From the NCBI GenBank assembly GCA_902775485.1, contig CACYMJ010000009.1, positions 39,945 through 103,944 on the forward strand: 64,000 bases of DNA, given 5' to 3'. The stretch comes from an uncultured Lachnospiraceae bacterium (GTDB taxonomy: Bacteria > Bacillota > Clostridia > Lachnospirales > Lachnospiraceae). A model generated the notes under the pieces. That model worked only from the letters and a program-made list of their open reading frames with translations, was not told where the DNA came from and did no database searches. Below are positions 1 to 6,716 of this stretch, piece by piece. The translations under genes and the position numbers were made by a program. Position 1 is the first letter of the stretch. Every line of letters begins with the position of its first letter.

Positions 1-50
1 CATCGCCGTATTCATACGTTTCGAAATGTGGATGTTTCATGTTTATGATA

Positions 51-806
51 TCACTCCGACAGCCCTTTTAAGCTCTCCGGGACAACAACATCCTTTATCT
101 TTTTCCCTTCGGGAAGAATGATGCCTGACGTTGCGGGTTGAATCTCTTCTTCTACCGGAATATATTTATAGGTATTCTCGTCATACCGGTACCATGTCTG
201 CTTCCATCCCTTTACTCCGAGTGTCAAACCTTCCATAATGGTTCCGTCGGGATAAAGCTCGGCGATCGCCCTGTAGGGCACCCCGTAGGAATATACGGCA
301 TCTCCCTCATTCGAATATATATCAACAGGATCGTTGTAATACGTGATTATCAGTTCATCATATCCGTCACCTGTCAGGTCGCAGTACACATATCCCACTT
401 CATCATTATTGGTCGCAAACGGCCATCCGTGCTGGACCAGCGCGGTTTTGGAGGTATATCTCTCCATTTCCTCCGAAGTCTTTCCGCTGTCCTGCAGATC
501 CTTGTACCAATACAGTACTCCCGCATACGGTTCTACCTCTTCGTCAACTTCTTCGTAAATCTCCTCGCTGTTCTCTTCGTCAATTTCTTCATCGATCTTT
601 TCATCAATTTCCGAAACAACATCCGTTTCTTCAACCGGAGCGGGCTCATCAGCGGATTCTTCGTCAGTCTCTATGGTTTTCTTTTTTTCCGCTATTTTTT
701 CAAGTTTTTCCTCAACTGCCTGCTGGTCGACGGCAGCGCCTGCACATCCGGCAAGCGTGACAGCAGCCATAAGAACTATCATGATCGTGGTAAACCGTAT
801 TTTCAT
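51..806 (-). CDS. Acidic surface lipoprotein of unknown function
   Basis: The start is the ATG at 806, because GGAGGA lies 5 nt upstream; an upstream TTG in frame would place the ribosome site inside the gene. The 251-residue product has a short basic N-terminus, a hydrophobic stretch and the lipobox LAGC near residue 20, so it should be lipidated and anchored outside the membrane. A long Glu/Asp-rich linker (about residues 30-95) follows, and then a folded C-terminal part containing YVYCDLTGDGYDELIITYYN, an FG-GAP/VCBS-like Ca-binding style segment. An upstream TATAAT sits at 852-857. No neighbour suggests a role. Confidence is good for a lipoprotein and none can be given for function. Confidence 0.75.
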   Translation of the reverse strand: MKIRFTTIMIVLMAAVTLAGCAGAAVDQQAVEEKLEKIAEKKKTIETDEESADEPAPVEETDVVSEIDEKIDEEIDEENSEEIYEEVDEEVEPYAGVLYWYKDLQDSGKTSEEMERYTSKTALVQHGWPFATNNDEVGYVYCDLTGDGYDELIITYYNDPVDIYSNEGDAVYSYGVPYRAIAELYPDGTIMEGLTLGVKGWKQTWYRYDENTYKYIPVEEEIQPATSGIILPEGKKIKDVVVPESLKGLSE

Positions 807-894
807 CTTTTCCTCCAAAGCAAAAAACAGAAACCGTGTTTGTTATTTCGTATTATATACCAAATCCCATACTGGCGTATATCCGCTTTATCAT

Positions 895-927
895 GAAAAA
901 GGACACCTCCTGCAAGGTGTCCTTTTC
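895..927 (-). terminator. Intrinsic terminator after the small membrane protein gene
   Basis: An 11 bp stem (AAAGGACACCT/AGGTGTCCTTT) with a short loop is flanked by A and T runs on both sides, so it could act in both directions. It lies directly downstream of the minus-strand gene ending at 967. Confidence 0.75.
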
Positions 928-966
928 TCCTGCTTATTCCGGTTACTGTTTTCAGTCGCAGCGGTA

Positions 967-1242
967 TCACATGGAAGGGAGTTCACTCATTAATCCGGCT
1001 CCCACGGCAATCGAGAATAAGATCGCGCATATTATCAGCACTATGATCAGATAGCAGAAATATGATCTTGCAAAATTCTTAAGATTTACATTTTTAGCTG
1101 AGATCGCAAAAACGATCAGAAAGATCAAACCTAAAACAGGGATCGAAAACAAAAGCTCATATCCGAAATATCCCCACATAGAGATCGGTGCGTATTCTGC
1201 CGGAATGTTTGCTGTTCCGTTATAATTGTTATTTGTACTCAT
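967..1242 (-). CDS. Small two-helix membrane protein
   Basis: The start at 1242 (MSTNNNYNG) is chosen because AAGGAGGAA lies just upstream and overlaps the earlier in-frame ATG at 1257. The 91-residue product has a polar N-terminus (about 25 residues) and two transmembrane helices (about 30-52 and 65-85) separated by a basic, aromatic loop (NVNLKNFARSYFCY). This architecture resembles small membrane proteins common in Lachnospiraceae, but I cannot name a family function. A TATAAT with extended -10 TG (1284-1289) lies upstream, so it is probably monocistronic. Confidence 0.6.
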   Translation of the reverse strand: MSTNNNYNGTANIPAEYAPISMWGYFGYELLFSIPVLGLIFLIVFAISAKNVNLKNFARSYFCYLIIVLIICAILFSIAVGAGLMSELPSM

Positions 1243-1336
1243 GATTTCCTCCTTCATTGGACCTGACTGTCAACTTTTGCTTGATTATAACACATCTGCA
1301 TTCTCAAAACATCTTGCGAAGATATATCATGCCAGT

Positions 1337-1384
1337 TTTGCAAGAGCGCGAGACGGGGTGCTGGGCGCCGCGCGAGACGGGACT
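1337..1384 (-). repeat. Two short fragments of the tRNA-Gly 3' end
   Basis: 1337-1357 and 1370-1384 each repeat the T-arm/acceptor end of the tRNA-Gly gene at 12708-12780 (shared core GCGCGAGACGGG). They are separated by a GC-rich spacer. With the longer copy at 1421-1520, three partial tRNA ends are stacked here, which is typical of repeated use of a tRNA attachment site. Confidence 0.6.
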
Positions 1385-1420
1385 GAACAAGGTAACGCCC
1401 CGATCACCTTCGGAGATCGG

Positions 1421-1520
1421 GGCAGGTCGTCCCGTCTCGATTTCAAATGCTCTTTGCAAAAAAAAGGATACCTCTTCGGGTATCCTTCCTTTTTTGCAAG
1501 AGCGCGAGACGGGACTCGAA
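1421..1520. repeat. Left 100 bp direct repeat (tRNA-Gly end plus terminator), putative attachment site
   Basis: This matches 12629-12727 with one substitution and one indel. The unit holds an inverted piece of the tRNA T-arm, a GGATACC hairpin with flanking A8/T6, and the last part of tRNA-Gly up to its T-arm. Identity stops at about 1520, where the intact tRNA continues on the right side. Just outside the repeat, 1397-1423 forms a CTTCGG-loop hairpin whose stem differs from the hairpin at 12604-12630 although both fold. The gap from 1243 to 1691 holds this repeat, the two shorter fragments, and no convincing gene. Confidence 0.75.
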
Positions 1521-1691
1521 GCACCGGTTCTATCTCGCAAATAACCTACAAACCCAGTAAAGTAAAGGAGGAAAGGACTTGTGCCTCTTGTCCATTTTTC
1601 TCTTTGGACGCAGTTTAGACGCAAAACGTTAATCTACAAGTAACAAAGAAACATTTATAACGAAACGAGACAAGACGATAATAACAAATTA

Positions 1692-2756
1692 TCATATAAA
1701 CAGACTCATATCTGACTCTTCTCCGGAACCAATAAAGGTTGCTACTCCTCCAAGCTCAACTCCATCTATAAGTTCCTCTTGATGTATACCCATTATATCC
1801 ATGGACATTTGGCAGGCAACTATCCGCACACCATGTGATTTTGCACTTTCAATGAGGTCCTCCAGCGAACTGATACCCTTCTGCTTCATTATGCCTCTTA
1901 TCATCTTTGCTCCGGCGCCTCCCATGTTCATCCTGGAAAGTCCCAGTTTTGTCGTCCCCCGCGGCATCATGATCCCAAACATCTTTTCAATAAATGTCTT
2001 GGTGACACTGACCTTTTGTGGGCGCCTCAGAATATTCAGTCCCCAGAATGTGAAGAACATGGTGACCTTCCTGCCCATTGCTGCAGCTCCGTTCGCAATA
2101 ATAAAAGCTGCTATGGTTTTATCAAGATCCCCGGAGAATACCACGAACGTTTTGTCGTTTTGTTCCTTCTCCAGCGTTGTAGCAGTCTTTTCCGCTTTTG
2201 TGATCGTTGCGCTTATTATACCGTCTTTTATCACAAGTTCATCCAGATGATTACCGGTCCTTGAGCACCATACTTTTATATCAGATGCAAATGCATCCTC
2301 CGTCGCTTCAACATAAACGGTTTCCCCGACCGATAGATTTCTCAAATGATCAGCAACCTTCACAATAGGCCCCGGGCACTTAAGACCTTTTGCATCTATT
2401 ACTGTGTTTTTTTTCTTTGCTTCTTCAACATCATTATCTGCACTCTCATTACCAGACAAAAGCTCACGATATGCGTTGTATCCGCCGTCAAGCGTGGACA
2501 CTTCATATCCTCTGTCAAAAAGGATCTCCGCCACTTCTTCACTCCAATCGCCTACACGGCAGAATACTATAACCGGTTTATCCTTAGGTATTGTGTCGAG
2601 TTTGTCGAAGCCGCCGGAAAAAGGAACATTGATTACCCCGTCAATCCCTGATACCAGAAGCTCATCCGGTTCTCTAAGATCTACAAGAGTCACCTTATTG
2701 TAATCAAGCTTTGCAAACTCCTCTGCCGCAATATGCCCGTATGCTGAGTCTCCCAT
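1692..2756 (-). CDS. Rhodanese-TusA-DsrE2 triple-domain sulfurtransferase
   Basis: The 354-residue protein has three sulfur-handling domains. A rhodanese domain (about 1-105) has the active-site loop CRVGDWS (Cys near 65). A TusA/SirA domain (about 115-190) has the CPGP motif (Cys near 126). A DsrE2/DsrF-like domain (about 200-354) has a conserved Cys in VACQMSM near 314. Such domains pass persulfide sulfur between cysteines in the cytosol. Many relatives are fused behind CoA-disulfide reductase, but no flavin domain is present here. An AAGGAG site precedes the ATG. It is probably transcribed with the ECF gene upstream, behind the cysteine leader. It is the last gene of the sulfur island. Confidence 0.9.
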   Translation of the reverse strand: MGDSAYGHIAAEEFAKLDYNKVTLVDLREPDELLVSGIDGVINVPFSGGFDKLDTIPKDKPVIVFCRVGDWSEEVAEILFDRGYEVSTLDGGYNAYRELLSGNESADNDVEEAKKKNTVIDAKGLKCPGPIVKVADHLRNLSVGETVYVEATEDAFASDIKVWCSRTGNHLDELVIKDGIISATITKAEKTATTLEKEQNDKTFVVFSGDLDKTIAAFIIANGAAAMGRKVTMFFTFWGLNILRRPQKVSVTKTFIEKMFGIMMPRGTTKLGLSRMNMGGAGAKMIRGIMKQKGISSLEDLIESAKSHGVRIVACQMSMDIMGIHQEELIDGVELGGVATFIGSGEESDMSLFI

Positions 2757-2811
2757 GATGTATTCTCCTTAATATGTTTTTTGTTTTATTCTCCTACAAT
2801 AATTCCCAATA

Positions 2812-2881
2812 TGATGCTGGATGGATTCGAACCATCAACTTCAGTCTATGAAACCTATGCCTTTCCAGCGGCTACAGCATC
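2812..2881 (-). tRNA. tRNA-like element, possibly degenerate tRNA-Met (anticodon CAT)
   Basis: The minus strand folds as a 70 nt cloverleaf. It has a perfect 7 bp acceptor stem (GATGCTG/CAGCATC), U8-A9, a 3 bp D stem with GG in the loop, a perfect T arm with TTCGAAT, and discriminator A. The anticodon stem has one mismatch and one wobble, and the loop TTCATAG would read CAT. The missing A14 and the weak anticodon stem make a functional elongator tRNA doubtful. It sits in the leader of the rhodanese fusion gene. It may be a tRNA relic, an attachment remnant or a structured leader. Confidence 0.42.
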
Positions 2882-2886
2882 GCGAT

Positions 2887-2935
2887 CCGCACAGGGGTTG
2901 TTTTTCAGGAGGACGGTTGCTACGTTCCTGTGCGG
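2887..2935 (-). other. 9 bp perfect stem with 31 nt loop beside the tRNA-like element
   Basis: CCGCACAGG (2887-2895) pairs perfectly with CCTGTGCGG (2927-2935). No U-run follows on the minus strand, so it is not a standard terminator. It lies between the ECF gene and the tRNA-like fold, and both would be in the leader of the rhodanese fusion mRNA. Confidence 0.5.
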
Positions 2936-2945
2936 TTTATCCGGT

Positions 2946-3467
2946 TTATAAATGTTTAATAGCGTATCTTCTATACAGTGGATCCAATGCGCGGATGAGT
3001 ACGTTTCCCAAAACCAGGCATGTAATCCCCTGAACCGAGTTGCTTATTATCGAAGCCGATGCAGCAATACCATATCCCAGAACCGTCGATTCATATATAA
3101 AATATCCTGCGATCATAAGCACCTCGGCAACAATACTGCTTATGATATACACGGCCGTTTTCGGAACTCTTTCCTTCAGACCTTTATAAACTGCTGCTGC
3201 GATAAATGCCATTACATACTTTATAACAGTCGTTCCGGGAATGTAAGTCGGATAGCCCGATAAAAGGTCCGCCAGACCGGAACCGATCCCTGCAGCAAGA
3301 GCCCCGAACGGATTTCCTAGCAACCACGCTGAGATTAGGACCGCTGTATCCCCTATATTCACGTAGCCGTTCGTCCCAAATGTAGGAACCTTGATTATCA
3401 TGGTCGCAAGAGTTGTGATAGCAGCAAAAACCGCTGCTGTAACAATTGATCTTAATCTCTCATTCAT
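2946..3467 (-). CDS. ECF transporter S component (substrate unknown)
   Basis: The 173-residue integral membrane protein has about five or six helices. It contains the pattern VNIGDTAVLISAWLLGNPFG followed by GIGSGLADLLSGYP, typical of ECF-type vitamin/metabolite S components of the ECF_trS group. S components bind the substrate and pair with a shared EcfAA'T energising module that is not in this window. The start ATG is preceded by AAAGGAG. The gene sits directly behind a Cys/Met-rich leader peptide and attenuator (3509-3678). That context suggests a sulfur amino acid, its precursor or a sulfur-containing cofactor as substrate; this is inference only. Confidence 0.82.
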   Translation of the reverse strand: MNERLRSIVTAAVFAAITTLATMIIKVPTFGTNGYVNIGDTAVLISAWLLGNPFGALAAGIGSGLADLLSGYPTYIPGTTVIKYVMAFIAAAVYKGLKERVPKTAVYIISSIVAEVLMIAGYFIYESTVLGYGIAASASIISNSVQGITCLVLGNVLIRALDPLYRRYAIKHL

Positions 3468-3508
3468 TTTGAATACTCTCCTTTACATTTGTTTATCAAA
3501 AACAGGGC

Positions 3509-3537
3509 AAAAAAACAGCCCGGGGTATCTCCCGGGC
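3509..3537 (-). terminator. Attenuator terminator in front of the ECF gene
   Basis: On the minus strand GCCCGGG (3531-3537) and CCCGGGC (3518-3524) form a GC-rich stem followed by TGTTTTTTT. Its 5' arm GCCCGGGAG (3529-3537) is also an exact 9 bp complement of CTCCCGGGC at 3617-3625 inside the leader ORF. Terminator and antiterminator are therefore mutually exclusive. Confidence 0.85.
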
Positions 3538-3567
3538 AATGGCCTGTCCTATCCGAAATGATGGATC

Positions 3568-3678
3568 TTACATTGGAGTGCATGACAAACGAGCCACACA
3601 TCCTACCATTTCTTCTGCCCGGGAGTATAGCATCTTACAACACATGCACCAACACATTCTCAGATTCTTTATATTCAT
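3568..3678 (-). CDS. Cys/Met-rich leader peptide (36 aa)
   Basis: ATG at 3678 follows AAAGGAGG with an 8 nt gap, an excellent ribosome site. The 36-codon ORF reads MNIKNLRMCWCMCCKMLYSR and then AEEMVGCVARLSCTPM before TAA at 3568-3570. Codons 8-16 hold four Cys and three Met. The antiterminator arm CTCCCGGGC (3617-3625) lies within codons 18-21, a few codons after the Cys cluster. A ribosome stalled for Cys-tRNA would leave this arm free, while a moving ribosome would mask it. This mirrors trp-type leaders. I infer that low cysteine permits transcription of the ECF and rhodanese-TusA-DsrE2 genes. It is too short for routine annotation. Confidence 0.78.
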   Translation of the reverse strand: MNIKNLRMCWCMCCKMLYSRAEEMVGCVARLSCTPM

Positions 3679-3716
3679 ATGTCATGCCTCCTTTCATAGA
3701 TAGTGTATTTTGGTAG

Positions 3717-3755
3717 ATGATAACACCTATTAGCATACTGTGTCAATAGGTATAT
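3717..3755 (-). promoter_or_regulatory. Promoter of the cysteine leader with shared 20 bp element
   Basis: TTGACA (3741-3746), an 18 nt spacer and TATCAT (3717-3722) precede the leader ORF. The segment 3736-3755 (plus strand TACTGTGTCAATAGGTATAT) matches 12540-12559 in the metY promoter at 19 of 20 positions. ACCTATT and AATAGGT half-sites flank the -35. A common regulator, perhaps Rrf2-type, is likely. Confidence 0.75.
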
Positions 3756-3767
3756 GTTAATTCTTTT

Positions 3768-4727
3768 TCATATTGTATAGAACCATGACTCATCTATTTC
3801 AATTTCTTTTCTTTCAACAGGATGGCCGGAATCATAGTTAAATGTAAGTTCCTGACTCTTTACACTAACACGTGCCCCTTCCGGTATAGAGGTGGTTATA
3901 AAAGCATTACCGCCTACCACTACATCTTTTCCAACCACCGTATCTCCACCAAGGATCGAAGCCCCGGAATAAATCGTTACGTTATCTGAAATGGTCGGAT
4001 GGCGCTTCACCTTCTTCAGGCTTTGTCCTCCTCTTGTAGATAATGCTCCAAGCGTCACACCCTGGTATATCTTAACATTATCTCCGATCACCGTTGTTTC
4101 ACCGATTACCACTCCGGTACCGTGATCGATAAAAAAATACTTTCCTATAGTTGTTCCCGGATGTATATCTATCCCTGTGATACTATGCGCATGCTCTGTC
4201 ATTATGCGTGGGATCATCGGAACATCGAGCAGATACAACTCATGAGCTATACGATTTGTCATTATGGCATACAATCCCGGATATGTGCATATGATCTCAT
4301 CCGTGTTGTAAGCGGCAGGATCTCCATCAAAAGCCGCCTGTACATCTGTTTCGATATACTCTCTGATCTTGGGAATCTTTTCCAAAAAATCAAATGTAAT
4401 ACTGTCCGCTGCAAGTGTAATGGCTTCAGAGTCTGCATGCTCATATAGCGGCGAATACTTCAGTACAATACCAAGCTGTGCCTTAAGGTTATATATCACG
4501 TCTTCAAGAAGAACCGATATACTGTTTCTGACGGTATATGTCTTGAAAGCACTGTTTCTGTGATATCCCGGATAGATGATCTTCTGAAGTTTTTCCAGAA
4601 TATCGATAACTTTAGCACGATCGGGATGTTCAAATATCTTGATCTTATCGATAACCTTTTTCCCCTGATAATCCTCCATATACAGGTTTATAAGGTTCTC
4701 TATCTTTTTCTCCATATCCTGAGCCAT
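3768..4727 (-). CDS. cysE: Serine O-acetyltransferase (CysE/EpsC type)
   Basis: The 319-residue enzyme transfers acetyl from acetyl-CoA to L-serine, giving O-acetylserine for cysteine synthesis. The N-terminal half is helical (about 1-170). A left-handed beta-helix of hexapeptide repeats follows, with the signatures GIDIHPGTTIG, FIDHGTGVVIGET and KIYQGVTLGALS. The start ATG follows GGAGAG. It is the last gene of the long sulfur operon, 15 nt after the Cys-rich mini-protein. No clear terminator lies between it and the next promoter, so readthrough into the attenuated leader is possible. Its product would feed the MetY-like sulfhydrylase in this operon. Confidence 0.92.
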   Translation of the reverse strand: MAQDMEKKIENLINLYMEDYQGKKVIDKIKIFEHPDRAKVIDILEKLQKIIYPGYHRNSAFKTYTVRNSISVLLEDVIYNLKAQLGIVLKYSPLYEHADSEAITLAADSITFDFLEKIPKIREYIETDVQAAFDGDPAAYNTDEIICTYPGLYAIMTNRIAHELYLLDVPMIPRIMTEHAHSITGIDIHPGTTIGKYFFIDHGTGVVIGETTVIGDNVKIYQGVTLGALSTRGGQSLKKVKRHPTISDNVTIYSGASILGGDTVVGKDVVVGGNAFITTSIPEGARVSVKSQELTFNYDSGHPVERKEIEIDESWFYTI

Positions 4728-4742
4728 TAGCTGTCTCTCCGT

Positions 4743-4964
4743 TTACGTGATCTTTCTGTCCTGACGGAATCGTCCCATATACTCGGCATTGATATCCTTG
4801 ATCTCACGTTTTCCGTCGATGTAATCCTGATATATATCCCACGGACTTCCGCCTCCAAGCCAACATGATGAGCAATTTTCACATCCGCCTCCGCAGTCAA
4901 GCGAAGCCTTTATGATCTGTTCGCGCTCCTCACATGTTGTATCTTTGATTAGGATTGACTTCAT
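4743..4964 (-). CDS. Cys-rich mini-protein of the sulfur operon
   Basis: The ATG at 4964 overlaps the TusA stop (TGATG) and has GGAG 4 nt upstream, so the two are translationally coupled. The 73-residue product has six cysteines, five of them within CGGGCENCSSCWLGGG and just before it, a pattern suited to metal or persulfide binding. I do not recognise a named family. Its place between TusA and serine acetyltransferase points to a sulfur-relay or Fe/Zn-binding role, which is inference. Confidence 0.7.
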   Translation of the reverse strand: MKSILIKDTTCEEREQIIKASLDCGGGCENCSSCWLGGGSPWDIYQDYIDGKREIKDINAEYMGRFRQDRKIT

Positions 4965-5215
4965 CAATCTCCTACCTTTTTGATATACAATTCGAATGTT
5001 CCGTCGCCATTATCATCAAGACGAAGCACCTCATGACCTTCTTCCTTGATGCTTCTCGGAACATTCTGTACAGGCTCACCGTCATTAAGATGTACTTGAA
5101 GTATCTGACCCTCGTCAAGCTCTTCGAGGGCAACCTTTGTCTTAACAAAAGTTACCGGGCAGTTAACATCAGTTATATCAACAGTATCATCAACATTAAA
5201 ATCAAGATCCGCCAT
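4964..5215 (-). CDS. TusA/SirA-like sulfur carrier
   Basis: The 83-residue product fits the TusA fold. The motif VNCPVTFVKTKVALEEL carries the CPxT variant of the CPxP motif and the helix after it, followed by a beta strand with GQILQVHLNDGEPVQNV. The Cys would carry persulfide between the desulfurase or rhodanese and the E1/carrier proteins. Stop and next start overlap (TGATG). Confidence 0.88.
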   Translation of the reverse strand: MADLDFNVDDTVDITDVNCPVTFVKTKVALEELDEGQILQVHLNDGEPVQNVPRSIKEEGHEVLRLDDNGDGTFELYIKKVGD

Positions 5216-5229
5216 TTGTAATCCTCCAC

Positions 5230-5658
5230 TTATATGATCAACAATTCTTCTTTTCTTACAGTTTTTTCGTCGCCATGGGATTCTATGTGAAACGCATTCA
5301 ACACAGGATTGCCTTCTTCCATCAAAGATAAGATGAGATAACTTGCTTTGCTGTCGTTTGCAAGCTTTTTGTCTTCCTCAGACGGACGTGAAGGGGATTC
5401 CGGGTGGGAATGCCAGTTACCGAGGGGCTTTAGTCCATTCGCACGCATATCCTTTATGGCTGTAAGCTGTTCCTTCGGATCGATCGTAAAATGCTCGTTC
5501 GTATGGTCCGTGTTCGTAAGGATATATACCTTTTCTATCACACGGATTCCCGATTCTCTGTCTTCGCCGGCTATCAGACCACATGCTTCCTCCGGTCGTA
5601 CCGAAAGGGCATGTTCGTATATTCTGTTAAAGTCTTCTCTGGAAATCGTTATCTTCAT
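5230..5658 (-). CDS. JAMM/Mov34 metallopeptidase (Mec-like)
   Basis: The 142-residue protein is a full JAMM domain: an early Glu in PEEACGLIAG and the zinc motif HSHPESPSRPSEED (HxHPx6SxxD). Bacterial members next to ThiS-like proteins remove residues after the terminal GG, or release cysteine from a carrier-Cys adduct (Mec with CysO, HcyD with HcyS). The local carrier (6483-6689) ends GGGR and so needs such trimming. The gene lies 18 nt after the E1-like gene. Confidence 0.9.
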   Translation of the reverse strand: MKITISREDFNRIYEHALSVRPEEACGLIAGEDRESGIRVIEKVYILTNTDHTNEHFTIDPKEQLTAIKDMRANGLKPLGNWHSHPESPSRPSEEDKKLANDSKASYLILSLMEEGNPVLNAFHIESHGDEKTVRKEELLII

Positions 5659-5676
5659 TTCAAATCTCCATGGACC

Positions 5677-6483
5677 TTAGTGCATGTCACATGCCACCTG
5701 CTCATAGTCGATTAGTTCCGTGATCGTCGGTGTATCCGAGCATACCGCACATCCTTTACCGCGCGGAGGAAGTTTGATCTTATGAAACTCCATCTTGATC
5801 GCATCATATGTGAGCAGATAACCGACGAGCAGATCCCCTACCCCGGTAATATACTTAACGGCTTCCATTGCCTGAAGGGACCCGATGATACCTCCCATCG
5901 CACCTATTACACCGGCCTGTTTACATGTCGGAACGGCGTCCTTCGGAGGGGGATCTTTAAAGATACATCTGTAGCACGGTCCTTCACCGGGAATGATCGT
6001 GGTAAGTTGTCCCTTAAACCTGATGATTCCTGCATGTGAAAGCGGTTTTTTCGCCATCACACATGCATCGTTGATAAGGAATTTCGCAGGGAAATTATCC
6101 GTCCCATCAAGAATAAAATCATAGTCTTTGATCAGATCCATAATGTTCGCGCTTGATACAAACTCATAATATGTGTTGACTGTTACATCCGGATTGATCG
6201 CACGCATTGTTTCCGCAGCAGACTCAACTTTTTTCTTTCCTATATCGTTCGTCGTGTGTATGACCTGCCGTTGAAGATTGGAGAGGTCTACAACATCCGC
6301 ATCAACTATTCCGATCGTCCCGACACCGGCAGCCGCAAGATACAGAGCTGCCGGGGCGCCGAGTCCTCCGGCTCCGATTATGAGAACTTTTGCGTTAAGG
6401 AGTTTCTTCTGGCCTTTGACGCCGACTTCTTTAAGAATGATATGCCGACTGTAACGCTCGAGCTGTTCATTTGTAAAAGCCAT
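5677..6483 (-). CDS. E1-like adenylyltransferase (ThiF/MoeB/HesA family)
   Basis: The 268-residue enzyme would adenylate the C-terminal glycine of the ThiS-like carrier and allow its thiocarboxylation. ATP-binding GAGGLG lies near residue 40 and DGTDN near 125. Two zinc pairs are CYRC and CAVC, and the PTCKQAG segment holds the conserved catalytic Cys. The length is normal for MoeB/ThiF without rhodanese. The stop of the carrier gene overlaps this start at 6483, so carrier and activator are coupled. Confidence 0.92.
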   Translation of the reverse strand: MAFTNEQLERYSRHIILKEVGVKGQKKLLNAKVLIIGAGGLGAPAALYLAAAGVGTIGIVDADVVDLSNLQRQVIHTTNDIGKKKVESAAETMRAINPDVTVNTYYEFVSSANIMDLIKDYDFILDGTDNFPAKFLINDACVMAKKPLSHAGIIRFKGQLTTIIPGEGPCYRCIFKDPPPKDAVPTCKQAGVIGAMGGIIGSLQAMEAVKYITGVGDLLVGYLLTYDAIKMEFHKIKLPPRGKGCAVCSDTPTITELIDYEQVACDMH

Positions 6484-6689
6484 TATCTTCCTCCTCCCAT
6501 GAAGTACAGGAACTCAACCTCATCACCGTCTTTAAGCACATGGCTGTCAAAATCATCCTGATCGATGAATTCTTCATTAACGGATACAGTTACGTACTGC
6601 GGTGTTTCCACCTGCTCCTGTTCAATAAGTGTCGAAATCGTGATCCCGTCAGATACTTCTTTCTTTTCTCCCGAAACCGTGATCTTCAT
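6483..6689 (-). CDS. ThiS/MoaD-like sulfur carrier ending GGGR
   Basis: The 68-residue beta-grasp protein (MKITVSGEKKEV and then ITISTLIEQ) ends LYFMGGGR. Active ThiS/MoaD proteins end in free GG, so the extra residues must be removed, presumably by one of the two JAMM peptidases. This parallels HcyS (ending GGA) in Wolinella. As a thiocarboxylate it would donate sulfide to an acetylated amino acid. It is preceded by GGAAAGGA and sits between the desulfurase cargo and its E1. Confidence 0.88.
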   Translation of the reverse strand: MKITVSGEKKEVSDGITISTLIEQEQVETPQYVTVSVNEEFIDQDDFDSHVLKDGDEVEFLYFMGGGR

Positions 6690-6716
6690 TTTTAATCTTC
6701 CTTTCCTGCCAAAGTG

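Noticed and set aside
138-896. Plus-strand 252-codon frame
   Set aside because: It is antisense to the lipoprotein gene, which has a lipobox and ribosome site; the antisense product is Phe/Ile-rich without a known pattern.
1226-1624. Overlapping frames on both strands around the tRNA-like repeats
   Set aside because: They arise from the tRNA fragments and hairpins; products repeat SRSCKKG-type strings and have no gene features.
1560-1640. Possible 20-codon ORF (GTG start, AAAGGAGG upstream) on the plus strand
   Set aside because: The peptide (MPLVHFSLWTQF...) has no pattern or partner and could be a remnant; evidence is too thin.
3481-3720. ECF leader as a metabolite riboswitch (TPP, FMN, THF, SAM)
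   Set aside because: None of the known aptamer cores is visible, while the Cys-rich ORF and arm arrangement explain the terminator.
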